Shown here: positions 30,577 through 47,190 of the stretch, piece by piece | Layout: every line of letters begins with the position of its first letter | Numbering within the stretch: position 1 is the stretch's first letter | Source: Chrysomallon squamiferum | Taxonomy: Eukaryota > Mollusca > Gastropoda > Neomphalida > Peltospiridae | Direction: 5' to 3' | Assembly: GCA_012295275.1 (NCBI GenBank) | Contig: CM022673.1 | Coordinates: 5,601,811 to 5,661,810 of the forward strand | DNA: 60,000 nucleotides | Translations under genes and position numbers: made by a program | The notes under the pieces: generated by a model | What the model was told of the DNA's origin: nothing | Seen by the model: the letters and a program-made list of their open reading frames with translations, nothing else | The model's database searches: none

Positions 30577-32573
30577 ATAGCACTGAAATTATAATTTTAA
30601 AAATATCATTCCTATGCTAAAATTTATTAAAATGTACAGTAAATAAAACCTACTAATAAAAAAAAACAACTAAACAAACAAATCAAAACTTTGCATATTC
30701 AAACCAATTAAAAGAACAAATGTGCTTTGTATATTTCTTGTTATATATAGACACTGCATTAATTTTTAATGATTAAATACAACACAGCTTTTCAAAAATA
30801 CAATTTTTCTTTAGAGTAATATAACCACTGCAAGTTATTCCAACTTCTACTACAATATCAGGTGAACATAATATTATTATAATAATACACCAAAAGCACA
30901 TGGTTTTGAATTACTGATATCCTTTGATGCCACATGTTTGCACAATAATATCAAAAAAAAAAAAAAAAAAACATTTTGAATCATTTAATACTCTCCTCAA
31001 TAAATCCTACTTCATAATATGACTATTGCAAGAGCATAAACCCGTATTTTGTAAAATTATCAAATTACTCTACTCTGATCCTTTGACTGCTACATTATTC
31101 CTATATAACAACATAATTAACTAAATACATGTAAATATTTTCAATGAATACAACTCTACTCCATTCAGTAACTACAACCCTGTTATGCAATAATACTGAA
31201 ACTGCATAAATTCACCATATTTATATTCAGTTACATAACAATACATGTACACTTCAATCTACACACACATACGCACACTATAAATATACATTTATTAAGA
31301 TGTACCTTAAATAATTAACATTTAACAGGTATCAATTAAATGAAAAACAATCGCCAGACAGAATTAAAAAAAAAAAAACTGTATTTACTGCTAAGGTATA
31401 ATACAATTAAATAAAAAATAATAATAATAATTTATATACATTAATAATAACAGATAATTAATAAAAAAAAATACTAGTCAAAGACAAATAATCTTTTCTA
31501 CTTCAAATTTTATGATTATATGCAACAAATTAGCTTATTTTGAGTTTATTTGAGTAAATTTTTTTTTTCAGTACAGAGATCAATATTGTGCAACAAAATC
31601 CTGAAGAATATCCAGATATAATTAACTTTAAAAAAACCCCATAGATCATCTAGATGACTGACAACATTATGTAAAGAGTGTCACTGGCACTGTTGTATCA
31701 TAACACATACTGACTATAGTAATAGTACAATAATCTAAGATAGTTATTTTCATAACACAATACTAACTGCCTCAAAATAATAATAATAATTATTTTTTGA
31801 ATAATAAAATACTGGTCCCACAACCAATATGCTTGATGTTAAAATGATATTGTGATGGTATGAACAAATAAATTTTGCATTCTTTTAAATTCCACATGAT
31901 TGTTTTATTTCTTTATAAGTAACATTAAACAACCCTTATTAATAATAAAGAATTTAAATTTTATCAGCCAAACATGATTTATATCAAATGACATAAGAAT
32001 GTTTGTGATTTCTTACACAGAAATAAAAACTACAATTTATTTTTATCATAATCTTAATAAATTAATTAATAGCAACAAATCAATGATTTAACAAAAATAA
32101 AGATAAATTTGAATGTACACTGTAACAGCTATATGCTGATTCAGTGTTCATTTGAAAGAGAATAAAATTAATTTGGTAAAATTATTATTTCTATAATATA
32201 ACCACTCTATCAAATTTGATCATAAGCTTTTGGATAATCATACAGAAGTTTTGCATATTATTTCAAAAAATGTTCCATGTGTAAATTAATTCCAAAATGC
32301 TTGAAATTAAATAAATGATTTAAAAATATACATTTTAAATTTGTTGTATATACAAGTCTCTGCAGTGCACATTAACCAATTCAAATCCATTAAAAAACAG
32401 TAGACGTATGTAAATGAACAAAATAATATCAATAGTAAACAAACATAAAATCTTTTTGTCACAGAAAAATAAAATATTGATAAATATAATATTACACTGA
32501 TAAAAATAGAAGAATTTGCACTGAGCCAAGGTATTACAGCTGTGACGATGGGGATGCAGAGGGACAGTAGGTA
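29225..32573. other. AT-rich intergenic spacer
   Basis: No exon was recognised. Contents: poly(A) runs (about 29834, 30953, 31365), (TG)n at 30541-30570 and short (TAA)n stretches. The open frame at 29454-29747 on the plus strand has no recognisable motif and is read as chance. The last few hundred bases before 32574 should include the 3' UTR of the neighbouring minus-strand gene. Confidence 0.5.
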
Positions 32574-34344
32574 TCATGGCATCCAGTTGGGTAAGAGATG
32601 GACCTGCCCCACGTCCTTCAGGTGATGGTTGGGATCTCCCGGGATCTGGAAACAGTCGACAGGGTGGGCCCCTATTGTCCTGTTGTAAAGATTTAAACTG
32701 AAGTCAGTGCAGCCTAAGAGCTGTGTCTTGTGTTCATGGTTGACATTCACTTTGAAAGTCATGTTAAAAAAGTGTATGCAGATGTCGGCCACTTTTGGGT
32801 GAGAACCAAGGCAGATCAGGGGAGGATCGACAGCTGAAAAGTAAAATTCATTCACATCATGTAAATTATCTGAATGAATGGCTACGAATACTTTAGGTTA
32901 GTTTAACAAAGTGTATACATTTTCTTATATTCTGATAATATGAACAAAGAAACTTATTTTCACCACACCAAGGTCTCCTTGTTCTAATTAGCTGGAAGAG
33001 ATCTGTAACTCTACTTCCTATAAACAGGAAAGTAGATTCTTCAAATAAACCACACAGTGCAGTATTAAATTTAATAAAAAGTTTTTTGGGGAAGGGAAAC
33101 CAATCAGCAATCTGATAACCAATGTGTATAATAAAAATAAATAAAGAACTGCATCACATAATAATATTATTTATGTTAAAATTACTAACCTGATATTGAT
33201 TTCTTGTATATTAAAGTTTTATTGAGATGAACTTCTAAATCCATTTCCTGCAGAGAAATATAAAATATTACAAACAATTCCCACAGCAACTACTATTTCT
33301 GAAATATTTTTCTAAATTCAATTAAATGGTTTTCTACAAACATAATTTATTCAAAACTTCAGCAGACATAAATGAAATTTCAAAAAACATTTACAAGTAC
33401 ATGTATATAAAGTGAACATACCTGTGACTTTGAAAGGAATGTAAAATTGGAGCAAACTGTTGTATTGAGATGGAGTCTTTTATTTGATATCTGTGCACAG
33501 CACACACAATAACGTTCCCAACAATCACAAAATCCAATGTGGAATGGCATTTTGTATGTGTAATTGGCTGTTCTGTTATTTGTACTCTGCAAAGTAGGGC
33601 CTGTTAAATCAAGTGGTTGAAGTTTATTTAGGAATTCAGTATCCTTCATGATATTTCCTATATCTTCAAATGATATGCTCAAATTCCATCGTGAAGATTC
33701 GAACAAAAAGTGTGTTTGATGTTTTTGTTCCATTAGACCTAAAACAGCCAAATGTTGCAGTGTTTTGTTTTTAACTTTTTCTCCAACTTCCAGTGTCTTG
33801 TTTTTAACTTTATTTCCCATTTCAAAAGTCTTGTTCTTAATTTGTAAGCCTATTTTTATAATCTTGTTCAAATTGGTATCGCCTTCCTCCTTGACATTTG
33901 CCTGCAAGTTATTTCTGTTTTCTTTAACAGAAGAAGCTGATAGTGGTGAATGCACAAGAATAATCTGGGAATTTTTATCATTAACAATTCCTTGATCGAG
34001 AATTAGTGGTGGTTGCAGAACATTATGTTTATTGTCAATTGGAAAAGACTTTGTAAACTGTCTGTTAATTTCGTTGACACTGTCATGGGAATACTGGTTT
34101 TCTTTGTCAACTGCAAATACATAATCTGTTTTATCTGAAGAACAAAATAAAGATGTAATAACAGTAATAATAAAAATAGTGAATAATATTAATTAATAAT
34201 ATGAATGAATATTTAATTTTAGCTTCCTTATTTATAGCATCATTTATATGAACCAGAATATTTTTAAAATTATTTATTTATATTTGTGTATATGAATATT
34301 AGTGATAAATATTTTTTACTACAATTTGCAATATAAAATAAAAA

Positions 34345-34393
<49 letters not shown>

Positions 34394-34860
34394 TTAAAAT
34401 CATTATTAAGCATACTATCAATGTTTCATCGTAACTATGCAATACATTTTTAATAAACTGCACTTTTTTAAGGCCAAGTTTATTTTAAACATTATTTATA
34501 ATATCATCTTTTCAATATTGATCTCTGGTTACTGTTATTCCTTGTAGTTAACTAATAACACTAATATCATAAATATGCTAGTGTGTACGGCCTCCGGCCA
34601 AATGCAAATTTTGAAATTACAATTTGGTTATTATTTTGTATTTATTTTTTAAATTTTCTATTATTTTTATTTTTTTATTTTTTGCAATTAAAATAAATTA
34701 ACAGAAATTTAGGAGTATATTTATGAATTTTACCTTTAGGACTAGAAAAGGAGATTAGCAAATACACAACCCAAAATACAGAAGCGCACAATAATAATAA
34801 CAAGGCTCTCTTTTTCCTATAAAATAATTTTAACAGCAAAGCCATATTCTTGAGGGTCAA
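32574..34860 (-). CDS. type II membrane protein with DUF4773-like domain
   Basis: Four exons with consistent phase: 34734-34860, 33422-34134, 33190-33247 and 32574-32833 (TGA stop), giving 385 residues. Residues 1-19 are basic (LFYRKKR) and are followed by one hydrophobic span (about 20-38, LLLLLCASVFWVVYLL), suggesting an uncleaved signal anchor with a lumenal or extracellular C-terminus. Residues 44-135 are polar linker. Residues 140-170 hold three 11-residue repeats, each with an NKT glycosylation sequon. From about 243 comes a Cys-rich domain (FCDCWERYCVCC...LNTTVCSNF...ISAVDPPLICLG...LLGCTDFSLNLYN...VDCFQIPG) that matches my memory of the DUF4773 pattern of arthropods and molluscs. Function unknown. 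More NXT/NXS sites lie in the domain. The gene shares a 171-bp divergent promoter region with the methyltransferase gene. Gene structure is firm; the domain name is from memory. Confidence 0.8.
33746..33844 (-). repeat. three in-frame 33-bp repeats encoding NKT 11-mers
   Basis: The translation reads QIKNKTFEMGN, KVKNKTLEVGE, KVKNKTLQHLA. Asn143, Asn154 and Asn165 are exactly 11 residues apart, each in an N-K-T sequon. The 11-residue (hendecad) period with hydrophobic positions suggests a helical or coiled stalk carrying regularly spaced N-glycans. Confidence 0.85.
34349..34389. repeat. (AT)n microsatellite
   Basis: About 20 AT units in the first intron of the DUF4773-like gene. Confidence 0.9.
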
Positions 34861-35031
34861 GGTTGGCCCTCTTTGGCGATTGACTAATGCTTGACGATCA
34901 TTACGGCGTAATAATAAATTTGCAGGCAGTTAATTATTTCCTTCTTCCTGTTGTTGTAAATAAGTGTTTTAACACGTGTTTTTAGTTATTTGTCGTGTAT
35001 GTGTGTATTAATATATCAATTACATTTAATT
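34861..35031. promoter_or_regulatory. divergent (bidirectional) promoter region
   Basis: Only 171 bp separate the start codon of the DUF4773-like gene (minus strand) from that of the METTL2-family gene (plus strand), so both core promoters and 5' UTRs must lie here or be interleaved. A palindromic E-box CACGTG occurs at 34973-34978 within AACACGTGTT. A pyrimidine-rich CTTCTTCCTG (ETS-like on the opposite strand) lies at about 34941-34950. No canonical TATA box is evident in either direction. Transcription start sites are not visible from sequence. Confidence 0.6.
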
Positions 35032-38000
35032 ATGGCCTCTGCAGTTAGTGAAGATTATGAAGAAAATGTTAACACAAGACCTCAATTTGGCACTCGCTTT
35101 TTGACAGACTCACAAAATGTATTTCAGCATAATGCTTGGTAAACACTTATTGAGTTATTCAGTTATTACTTGTTTTAATGAAATCTGAAATAGCGTACGA
35201 TTCACTCAGTTAAAATAATAATAATATTGACAAACATTTTAAAAAAATAAAATAAAAAAAATATATATTTTGTATGTCAACTGAAAATCAAAATTACAAC
35301 AACAACGAACAATAATAATCTCCTTTAATTTAAAAAATAAATAATTGATATATCAGTAACTGGTAATGGTATTGTCTGTGGTAAGCAGTTTAAAAATAAT
35401 GAATACAAGAATGAAAACTATAAACTTGGGATTCTGATTTACTGGAACATCATATATATATTATATAAAAATGTTGAATCATAATAATTATTTTGGTAGA
35501 ATTTTTATTTACTTATTTATATATATATTTAATATGTACTTAAGTCAGAGTGCAGGGTTTCATAACATTGATGATTAATACTTTTTTGTTCTGTCAATAA
35601 GTTTAATATTCTTTTTCAACTGCTGATCCTTATCTTTTGTGGCTTTGTCCTAAGAACAATGGTTTACAAGTAAACTAAATTTTCTCATTTGTTTCCTAAA
35701 TCAGAAGAATTGAATACTGCTTTTTCATATTTGGTATTTCAGAACTGTCTTGAGATAAAGTGTAATAATCCATACAGAAATGATTCTCAGAAACAGACAA
35801 TATGTACTCTGTAGTAGGCTGGTATTTTCAGCTGTAAAAAGTGCTTTAAAATCTGCAAGCCAAAACTCTAAAATTACATGCCAGATCAGTGTCACTTCTG
35901 GTCAGCATAATAATACTGTAGAAGCAAAATGTGGTGACTATAAAACAGAATATGTTAGTCCCAGCAGACAGCGTCCACTCACAGACCCTTCTAGAGTTTG
36001 GGAATTCAATAATTGGTTAGTTCGTAATTATTATAGAATTATTTTTCAATCTTTATTTTCAGTCTTAATTTTATTAATGAATTATGGTCTTAGTGAACGT
36101 AGTGTTTTTTTTGTTTTTTTTTAATTTATTTATATAGTTTATTTTAAACTTGATTGGCTATATTTATGAATATATAAATGTCTGAAAGGTCTGGAAAACT
36201 GATTTTAAGAAGGAATATTGTTATTGCATTTAATCTCCATATAATGATATACTCTGACGACTAAATAACATATTTCACTGTGTTTGACTTAACATAGTAT
36301 GTTCTTATGTGTAAACATCTTAGTGATTGTTTCTTTTTAATCAAAAACAAATTTAATATTTCCAGGGACAATGTTGTATGGGACACTGATCAAGAAGATG
36401 AGGCTAGAAGAAAAACAGAAGAACAAGCTGATAACATGGCACCAGAAGAAAAGATAGGTAAAAAATACAATTTGGATTTCTTAATGTCTATATTTATGAG
36501 AAAAAAACAACCAAAAACGTTATTTTAGTGATAAATATATCTTTATAAAAAAAGTTTATGAGTAGTACTTCAAAATCAAAAGTATTCAGTAGTTATTAAG
36601 ATTTTGTATTATTTTTTTTTAAATATCTGTTCTTTTCATTTGTTCATGTAATCAAATAATTAAAAGATAATTATGTTTATGTTTAATCCTCCACTCCATG
36701 TCATTAAAAACTGTATTAAATAATGACACATCATTTTTTCTTTTTAAATGTTTTCAAAAGCATTGTTGTTATTATTTAATTTTTTTATTAATTAATTATA
36801 TATGAATAAATTATTATTGTTTAATGCTTAATACATATATATACATTTTATTTTAATTTAATTTGATTAAAAATATTTTTAGAAGTAAACTTGTTTGTCA
36901 TTTTTGAATATCAAAGTCCAACATGCTTTGTTTACATTCTTCAGTTTTATATGAAAAGAAAGCTGATTATTTTTGGGATGAGTTCTACAATGTACACACA
37001 AACAGATTCTTTAAAGATCGTCACTGGTTATTTACTGAATTTCCTGAACTTTATACAAAAAAAAATCAGAAAGAAACTGAGATTCCAGGGAATTTCATCT
37101 GCCAAGCATCACAAGAACAGAAGAACTGTGTTGTTAATGAAAAAACTGATGACTGTCAGGTTGTTTCTGGAATTCAACCTGATAGTAAAACATTGAAATT
37201 AAATGACAATGATTTGAAAAAAGAAGGCATGAATGACATAACAGAGCAAGTGAAAAAGGTTTGTGTTGATGATGTTGGATGCAGTTTTCCAGGAGAAAAA
37301 GCAAAATTTCGTATTCTTGAGGTATGTAATATGTTGAAATTAAAATTTGTTTTATATCTTGAATGACTGAAAAATAATTACTTTTTAAACTTTTATGTTC
37401 ACTCTCATAAAGTTGATAATTTGGGGTTTTCTGTAGCTTGTTGTAAGACCTTTCTTGCATTATATTTTTAAAACATTTAAATATAGATATAGTTAAGAAA
37501 TTTTAAAACAGAAATTTATAAGGTAGATGGATTTTATATGTTTGAGATATAAAAATTGTTTAATATATGGACATTTTCAGGTTGGCTGTGGTGTTGGCAA
37601 TACAGTATATCCAATTTTACAAACAAACAAGTAAGAAATAGATACTTCTGTCTAAAATTTTTATTTAATTTTCTATAACAGAAATACTGCTTTGTATATT
37701 CAAAATAAAAATACATCCATACATACTTTCAAAGGTTTCTTGTGCTATTGTTACACTTTATTGGAAGTAAAATTAGATAACAATAATAAGAAAACAAATC
37801 CTTTGCAGGTATATAAAAACAAAATATGTACATTTATGCTGTCTCTCCACATTATCAGTATCACAAGAAATGAAATAATTTAAACTTGTTTAATTGCGTT
37901 TTTAACTGTATTACAGTGATCCAGATCTGATGGTTTACTGCTGTGATTTCTCACCAACCGCCATACAGTTAGTGAAGGTAAATAATCATATATTTTTAAA

Positions 38001-39407
38001 TTTTATGTATTCAATGCCAGCAATGACCAGGTGCAAAATATAAAAATATTTTAAAAGGAACAGCCAAATAGAAATAAAAGAGAGGAATAAAAAAAGCCTA
38101 ATATCAATGAAGAATATCAGCCAATCATTTCACTTTGTAATTATATATGTAAAATCTTTTCCAGATTTTTTATTACAAACAAGCAAAACAAAAAAATAGA
38201 GAGGGTAAATATGAATAAAATTCATTTCCCTATTGTGTATGGCTACAATGCAAGTGAAATAGAAAACACTGGGTAATATTTCATAAAAAAACTTAAGTGA
38301 ATTCCATGTAAAATCCGTTTGGTCAGTCAGAATATAACCTGTACATAACTAGGGGATGATTGCAGACTTCTAATATTTAGACACTGATTATTTATTCAGG
38401 AGCACCCAGACTATGATCCTGCCCACTGCCACGCCTTTGTATGTGACATCACAGCTGACCAGTTAGAAATGCCATTTCCTGAAAACAGTCTTGATATTGT
38501 TATCATGATCTTTGTCTTATCAGCCATAAACCCTGACAAGTGAGACTACAGTTAATTTTCTGTTTCATTCTGCAAATATCTCACTTCAAAACAAATTATA
38601 TTTAATTTAACATTTCATTGTGTGAACAAGCTGACAAAAATATTTTTTATCTGTAAATTTGTATCTGAATCTGTATCTATCTACATATCTATATATCTGT
38701 ATATCTATAATTCAATATCTTTATCCATATCCATTATCTATCTATGTGTTCAAGTTTCTGTATTTATAATTTATATATATCTACTTGTATCTATCTATCT
38801 GTCTGCCTGTCTCTATACCAATCTATCCATCTGTCTGTCTGTCTCTGTATCAATCTGTCTATCTATCTATCTACCTATATATTGATCTGTATATCTATTG
38901 GTCTACCTATCTATACATACATACATATTTCTAAGTTTTTTGTTTGAAATTCAATTCTGTAAAATGAACTATGGGCTAACTTCTAAGAATAAGCTATAAG
39001 ATCAATTGACTCACTCTAGTTAAAAATATAGCTTCAAGGATTGTTTATTATTTAAAGCTAACCACATCCACTGATTTCCATAAATATATATACTAAAGAT
39101 GGCTTAGTAAGTTAGTACCTTATATTTCATTTCTACTGAAAAATTGTTTAAATCATTTTTCTGACAAAAATAGATTTTGAATGTTGTGAAATAAATTTTG
39201 AAAAATATAAAATAAATTGCTTACTCTACTGTTTAAATAATTATTTTCTACACCAGAATGCAGGCAGCAGTAAACCAGTTGGTGAAATGTTTAAAACCTG
39301 GAGGACTTATTCTATTTCGTGATTATGGAAGATATGACTTAGCACAGTTGAGATTCAAGAAAGGTAACTCTTAAATGATCATATCAGGATTAAATAACTA
39401 CCTAATG

Positions 39408-39448
<41 letters not shown>

Positions 39449-40514
39449 TTGCTGTTGGATATTTTGTCAAGAGTTATTAGACTTCTTCTTTATAGTTATA
39501 AGATTTGAAAAATTTGGTGTTAATAATCATGTACATTTGATGGCATTAATTTATGTTCCTGACATCAGAATAAAATCTGAAGGCACCTTAATAAGTTATA
39601 TAAATCAGAACAATTTTTAAAATACTCCTTATTTTATACTTTCACAAAATTAGGTTAATTCAAACTTGTGTTGTTCCTTTGTCCAAGTATTTTTTTATTT
39701 GTTTATTAATATCTTCTCACATATTCTTACAAGCAAAATGTTCTTTATTTTTCTCCATTTTTACTGTGTTGTTAGGAAGATGTTTGTCAAGAAATTTCTA
39801 TGTTAGAGGAGATGGCACAAGAGTTTACTTCTTTACTCAAGGTGAATTTCATTTGTATTGTTATTATTATAATGCATTTTATTTATTTTTTAATCTCAAG
39901 CAGGAATTGTAAATAAAACATGGTTCTTTGTCTGTTTTCTGAGCAGTACATGTCATTAACAGGGACCACTGTCTTGATCAGTTGTTTTATAAAATTCATA
40001 TTCTTCTGAGCTGAAAAAACCCCAGACATTGCCATGGTGTTTTATGATTTTTAAAACAGTAGCATTTCTTCATAATTTTGTCTACGTGAAAAGAATATTC
40101 TTGATAAAAATTTAATTTAAATCAGTGAATAACAACTACCAGGGATCTTACGCGATTTTAATTTAGTTTTTTCCACTTATAATCTGTCTAAAAAATATGA
40201 CTGAATACTTTTTGTGTTTTTTTGATTTATTGTGAGAAAAAAACGGAAAATTAAAGTAAATCCAGTTTCTTCTCAATTTATCATTATTTAATATGTCTTT
40301 ACTAGCTGATATGTTATTTATCTTTTTTGTATATTGTTTTTATCTTGATATTTCAGAGGAACTTAAAACTATGTTTGAAAATGCTGGACTGGTTGAAGTA
40401 CAAAATCTTATTGACAGAAGATTGCAAGTAAATAGGGGCAAACAACTCAAAATGTATCGTGTCTGGATTCAGTGCAAATACAAAAAACCTGAACAGCCTG
40501 AGCCTGCTAGTTGA
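35032..40514 (+). CDS. METTL2: METTL2/METTL8-family tRNA 3-methylcytidine methyltransferase
   Basis: SAM-dependent enzyme expected to methylate C32 of tRNA anticodon loops (m3C32, Thr and Arg acceptors in other animals). Nine exons with correct phase throughout: 35032-35138, 36366-36457, 36945-37321, 37581-37630, 37917-37977, 38400-38539, 39257-39363, 39776-39841, 40357-40514 (TGA), giving 385 residues. Human METTL2 is of similar length. Visible: QFGTRFLTD and VFQHNAW near the N-terminus, [32 protein letters not shown] motif [13 protein letters not shown] (VGCGVGN at 193-199), [66 protein letters not shown], and the C-terminal [24 protein letters not shown] variable acidic/Lys insert lies in exon 3. 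An alternative first exon is listed separately. It is transcribed away from the DUF4773-like gene. Confidence 0.96.
35780..36015 (+). CDS. alternative first exon of METTL2/8 gene (mitochondrial-type N-terminus)
   Basis: An open segment between exons 1 and 2 of the methyltransferase gene starts at ATG 35780, has an in-frame TAA upstream at 35756-35758, and runs 78 codons plus TG to a GTTAGT donor at 36016. Its phase equals that of exon 1 (both end TG and complete Trp with the G of exon 2). Its last residues, [14 protein letters not shown], are a diverged version of [15 protein letters not shown] encoded by exon 1, the stretch that ends at the same splice point in METTL2/METTL8 proteins. The N-terminus ([16 protein letters not shown], then [11 protein letters not shown]) is rich in Arg/Lys, Ser and hydrophobics with no acidic residue for about 40 positions, as in a mitochondrial presequence. 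Splicing to exon 2 would give a 428-residue protein. The inferred role is a mitochondrial METTL8-like isoform. Confidence 0.75.
38655..38930. repeat. imperfect (TCTA/TCTG)n microsatellite
   Basis: Interrupted tetranucleotide repeats of TCTA, TCTG and CTAT types over about 275 bp, in a methyltransferase intron. Ile/Tyr/Ser/Leu-rich frames over it are spurious. Confidence 0.85.
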
Positions 40515-40841
40515 CGAAGACTTATTTAAATTTTAAAAATTATTTTATAAGATTAAAAATAACTATTAACTTTAAAAAAAACCAAAAAAAAACCACTACA
40601 CCAAAATTTTAAAGTTTTAGATATTCAATTTTATTGTCATTAAATTATTTTTAACAATTGAATGTTGTTTTTCCTTTCTTTTTGTATGTGTATCTACCAC
40701 ATATATGTCGTTATAAAATTGTTTTTAAAAAATGAGAATGAAAAAACCTGAAATGTAAACCAAAACTTATTAATTTATTTGATTATAATACATAATGGCA
40801 TCATCTGCATCCAGTTTTAAACAACACTGATAAACTTACTG

Positions 40842-40872
<31 letters not shown>

Positions 40873-42016
40873 GTTTTGTTTTGTTTTGTTTTGTTTTATT
40901 TTATTTTATTTTATTTTATTTTATTTTATTTTATTTTATTTTTATTTTATTTTTATTTATTTTTATTATTATTATTATTATTATTAATTTGAAAAGGCTG
41001 TTATGACAGGTATAAAATTAAAAAAGAGAAAGTAACAATTTATTTCTAATAATTTTAAAGACAACATAGCCTATATCAGATTGCTGTATTATTCTCTGCT
41101 TACTTCACTCCTTCCTAATCTGATCACTGGAAAAAACTATACTGTGTTCAGATTTTAAAATACATTTTATAAATTCTTACTGTTAGAAACCAGAGTATTC
41201 ATGTTGTTTTTTTTTTTTTAATTATTAACAGTTCTTATGTCCTAATCAGTAAAAATATAAATGAAGTTTCTTTCTTTATTTTTTCTATGTGTAGTTTTAA
41301 AAATAACGTTTTGGCAACCACTTGTTTTGCATAGTGAGTAGTGACATTTTGTTATTCATTTCTCACTATTTCAGTACCATTGTAATTTTATCTGCCTCAC
41401 AAATGTAACTGAGGATTTGATAAATAATTATTTACAAACTGATATTTAATATCCAACATTATTTATTTATTTTATTTTATTAATATTTATTTTTTATTGT
41501 AGTAGTAGCTAATTTTATTCATTTATTATTATTTTTTTATTATTTATTATTTGTGCAACATTTAAAACTTTTACATTGCATTAATATCTGAACTGTGTAA
41601 ATAAATGCACCCCAATAATAACTATCAAAACAACAAAATCATACAGAATAAACACAAATTATCTACTCCTCCAAACAATAAAGACAGCAAAAATGTTCGT
41701 TTCACTGAGTAGAAAGGGAAATAAACCCGCCAACTACACTGACCTATTGATCAACGACCTTTTTTTCAATTATCAACACCGTTGCCTTATACAAGTAGCT
41801 AATACATAAACTCCTATACTATTGTCCTCTATCATTTTTTCCCCTTCTTATTTTTTTATTATTATTTTTTTTTCTCTCGCTTATTACCTTTTTTCTTGGC
41901 ACATTTATGAGACTTATCTCCACCATGCATGTACAATCACGACTTATACTTTTCTCGCCTCCGGAAATCGAGAGTTTGTTCTGTACATTTCTATTCCAGC
42001 AGACGACATTTCAAAA
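40515..42016. other. intergenic region between METTL2-family gene and orphan gene
   Basis: Holds the methyltransferase 3' UTR (no close AATAAA; ATTAAA at about 40639), a pentanucleotide microsatellite, and AT-rich DNA. The 5' UTR of the next gene probably lies in the less AT-rich stretch at 41690-42016. Confidence 0.45.
40844..40986. repeat. (TTTTG)n to (TTTTA)n compound microsatellite
   Basis: About ten TTTTG units change sharply to TTTTA near 40894, then to longer T-rich units and finally a TTA run. The ordered change of unit suggests stepwise mutation and expansion of one precursor. Confidence 0.9.
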
Positions 42017-46479
<4,463 letters not shown>

Positions 46480-46868
46480 CTATTCTTATATAGTACATCG
46501 AGAACATTCTAAACAGTAATGGTAATTTTGATAACAATTAAAATAACAGAGCATAACATAACGTAACATAATAAATATAATAAATAAAATAATAAAAATG
46601 CATTCATCTATTATAATCCCTGGAAAAAGAAAAAAAAAAAAGAGTCCTTAGTTCAATATTCTAATAATCTAAATTGTTATCAATGAGTTCAAGAAATGCA
46701 TACCTTGAATTTATTAATAATACCTATGCTGGATCCCTTTTCAGTTTAAATAATACTCAGCCAAAAGATGACATCATTGGAAATCGAAAGTTTGCATCAT
46801 ATATATAAAAAAGATAGAGTGCTTGAACAAATAAAAACTGAAAAAGAAATGTTATTCGGATTTAAGCT

Positions 46869-47002
<134 letters not shown>

Positions 47003-47089
47003 TTGCAAAATAATGATAACAGGAAATCCTAAAAATATTCTTATCAACAGAAAGGAAAACACATACCACGTTCTTTAGGTTAAGAGTTG

Positions 47090-47190
47090 TGAAAAACTGA
47101 TTGTTTAACGGAAATAGTCTAAGAACTGCGTTAATGAGACTCGAACCTGGTGTCTCTAACATTTAATCCATACACTAGCTTTTGGTTAGT
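47090..47190 (-). mobile_element. tRNA-derived SINE fragment
   Basis: On the minus strand, an A-box-like AGCTAGTGTATGGATTAAAT (47161-47180) is followed by GGTTCGAGTCTC (47136-47147), which matches the pol III B box GGTTCGANTCC closely. The arm pairings of an intact tRNA are not satisfied, so this is a tRNA-like SINE head rather than a tRNA gene. The 3' body and tail are not delimited. Confidence 0.5.

Noticed and set aside
47136-47185. Possible tRNA gene
   Set aside because: The B box is good, but the T, anticodon and acceptor stems do not pair; a SINE head fits better.
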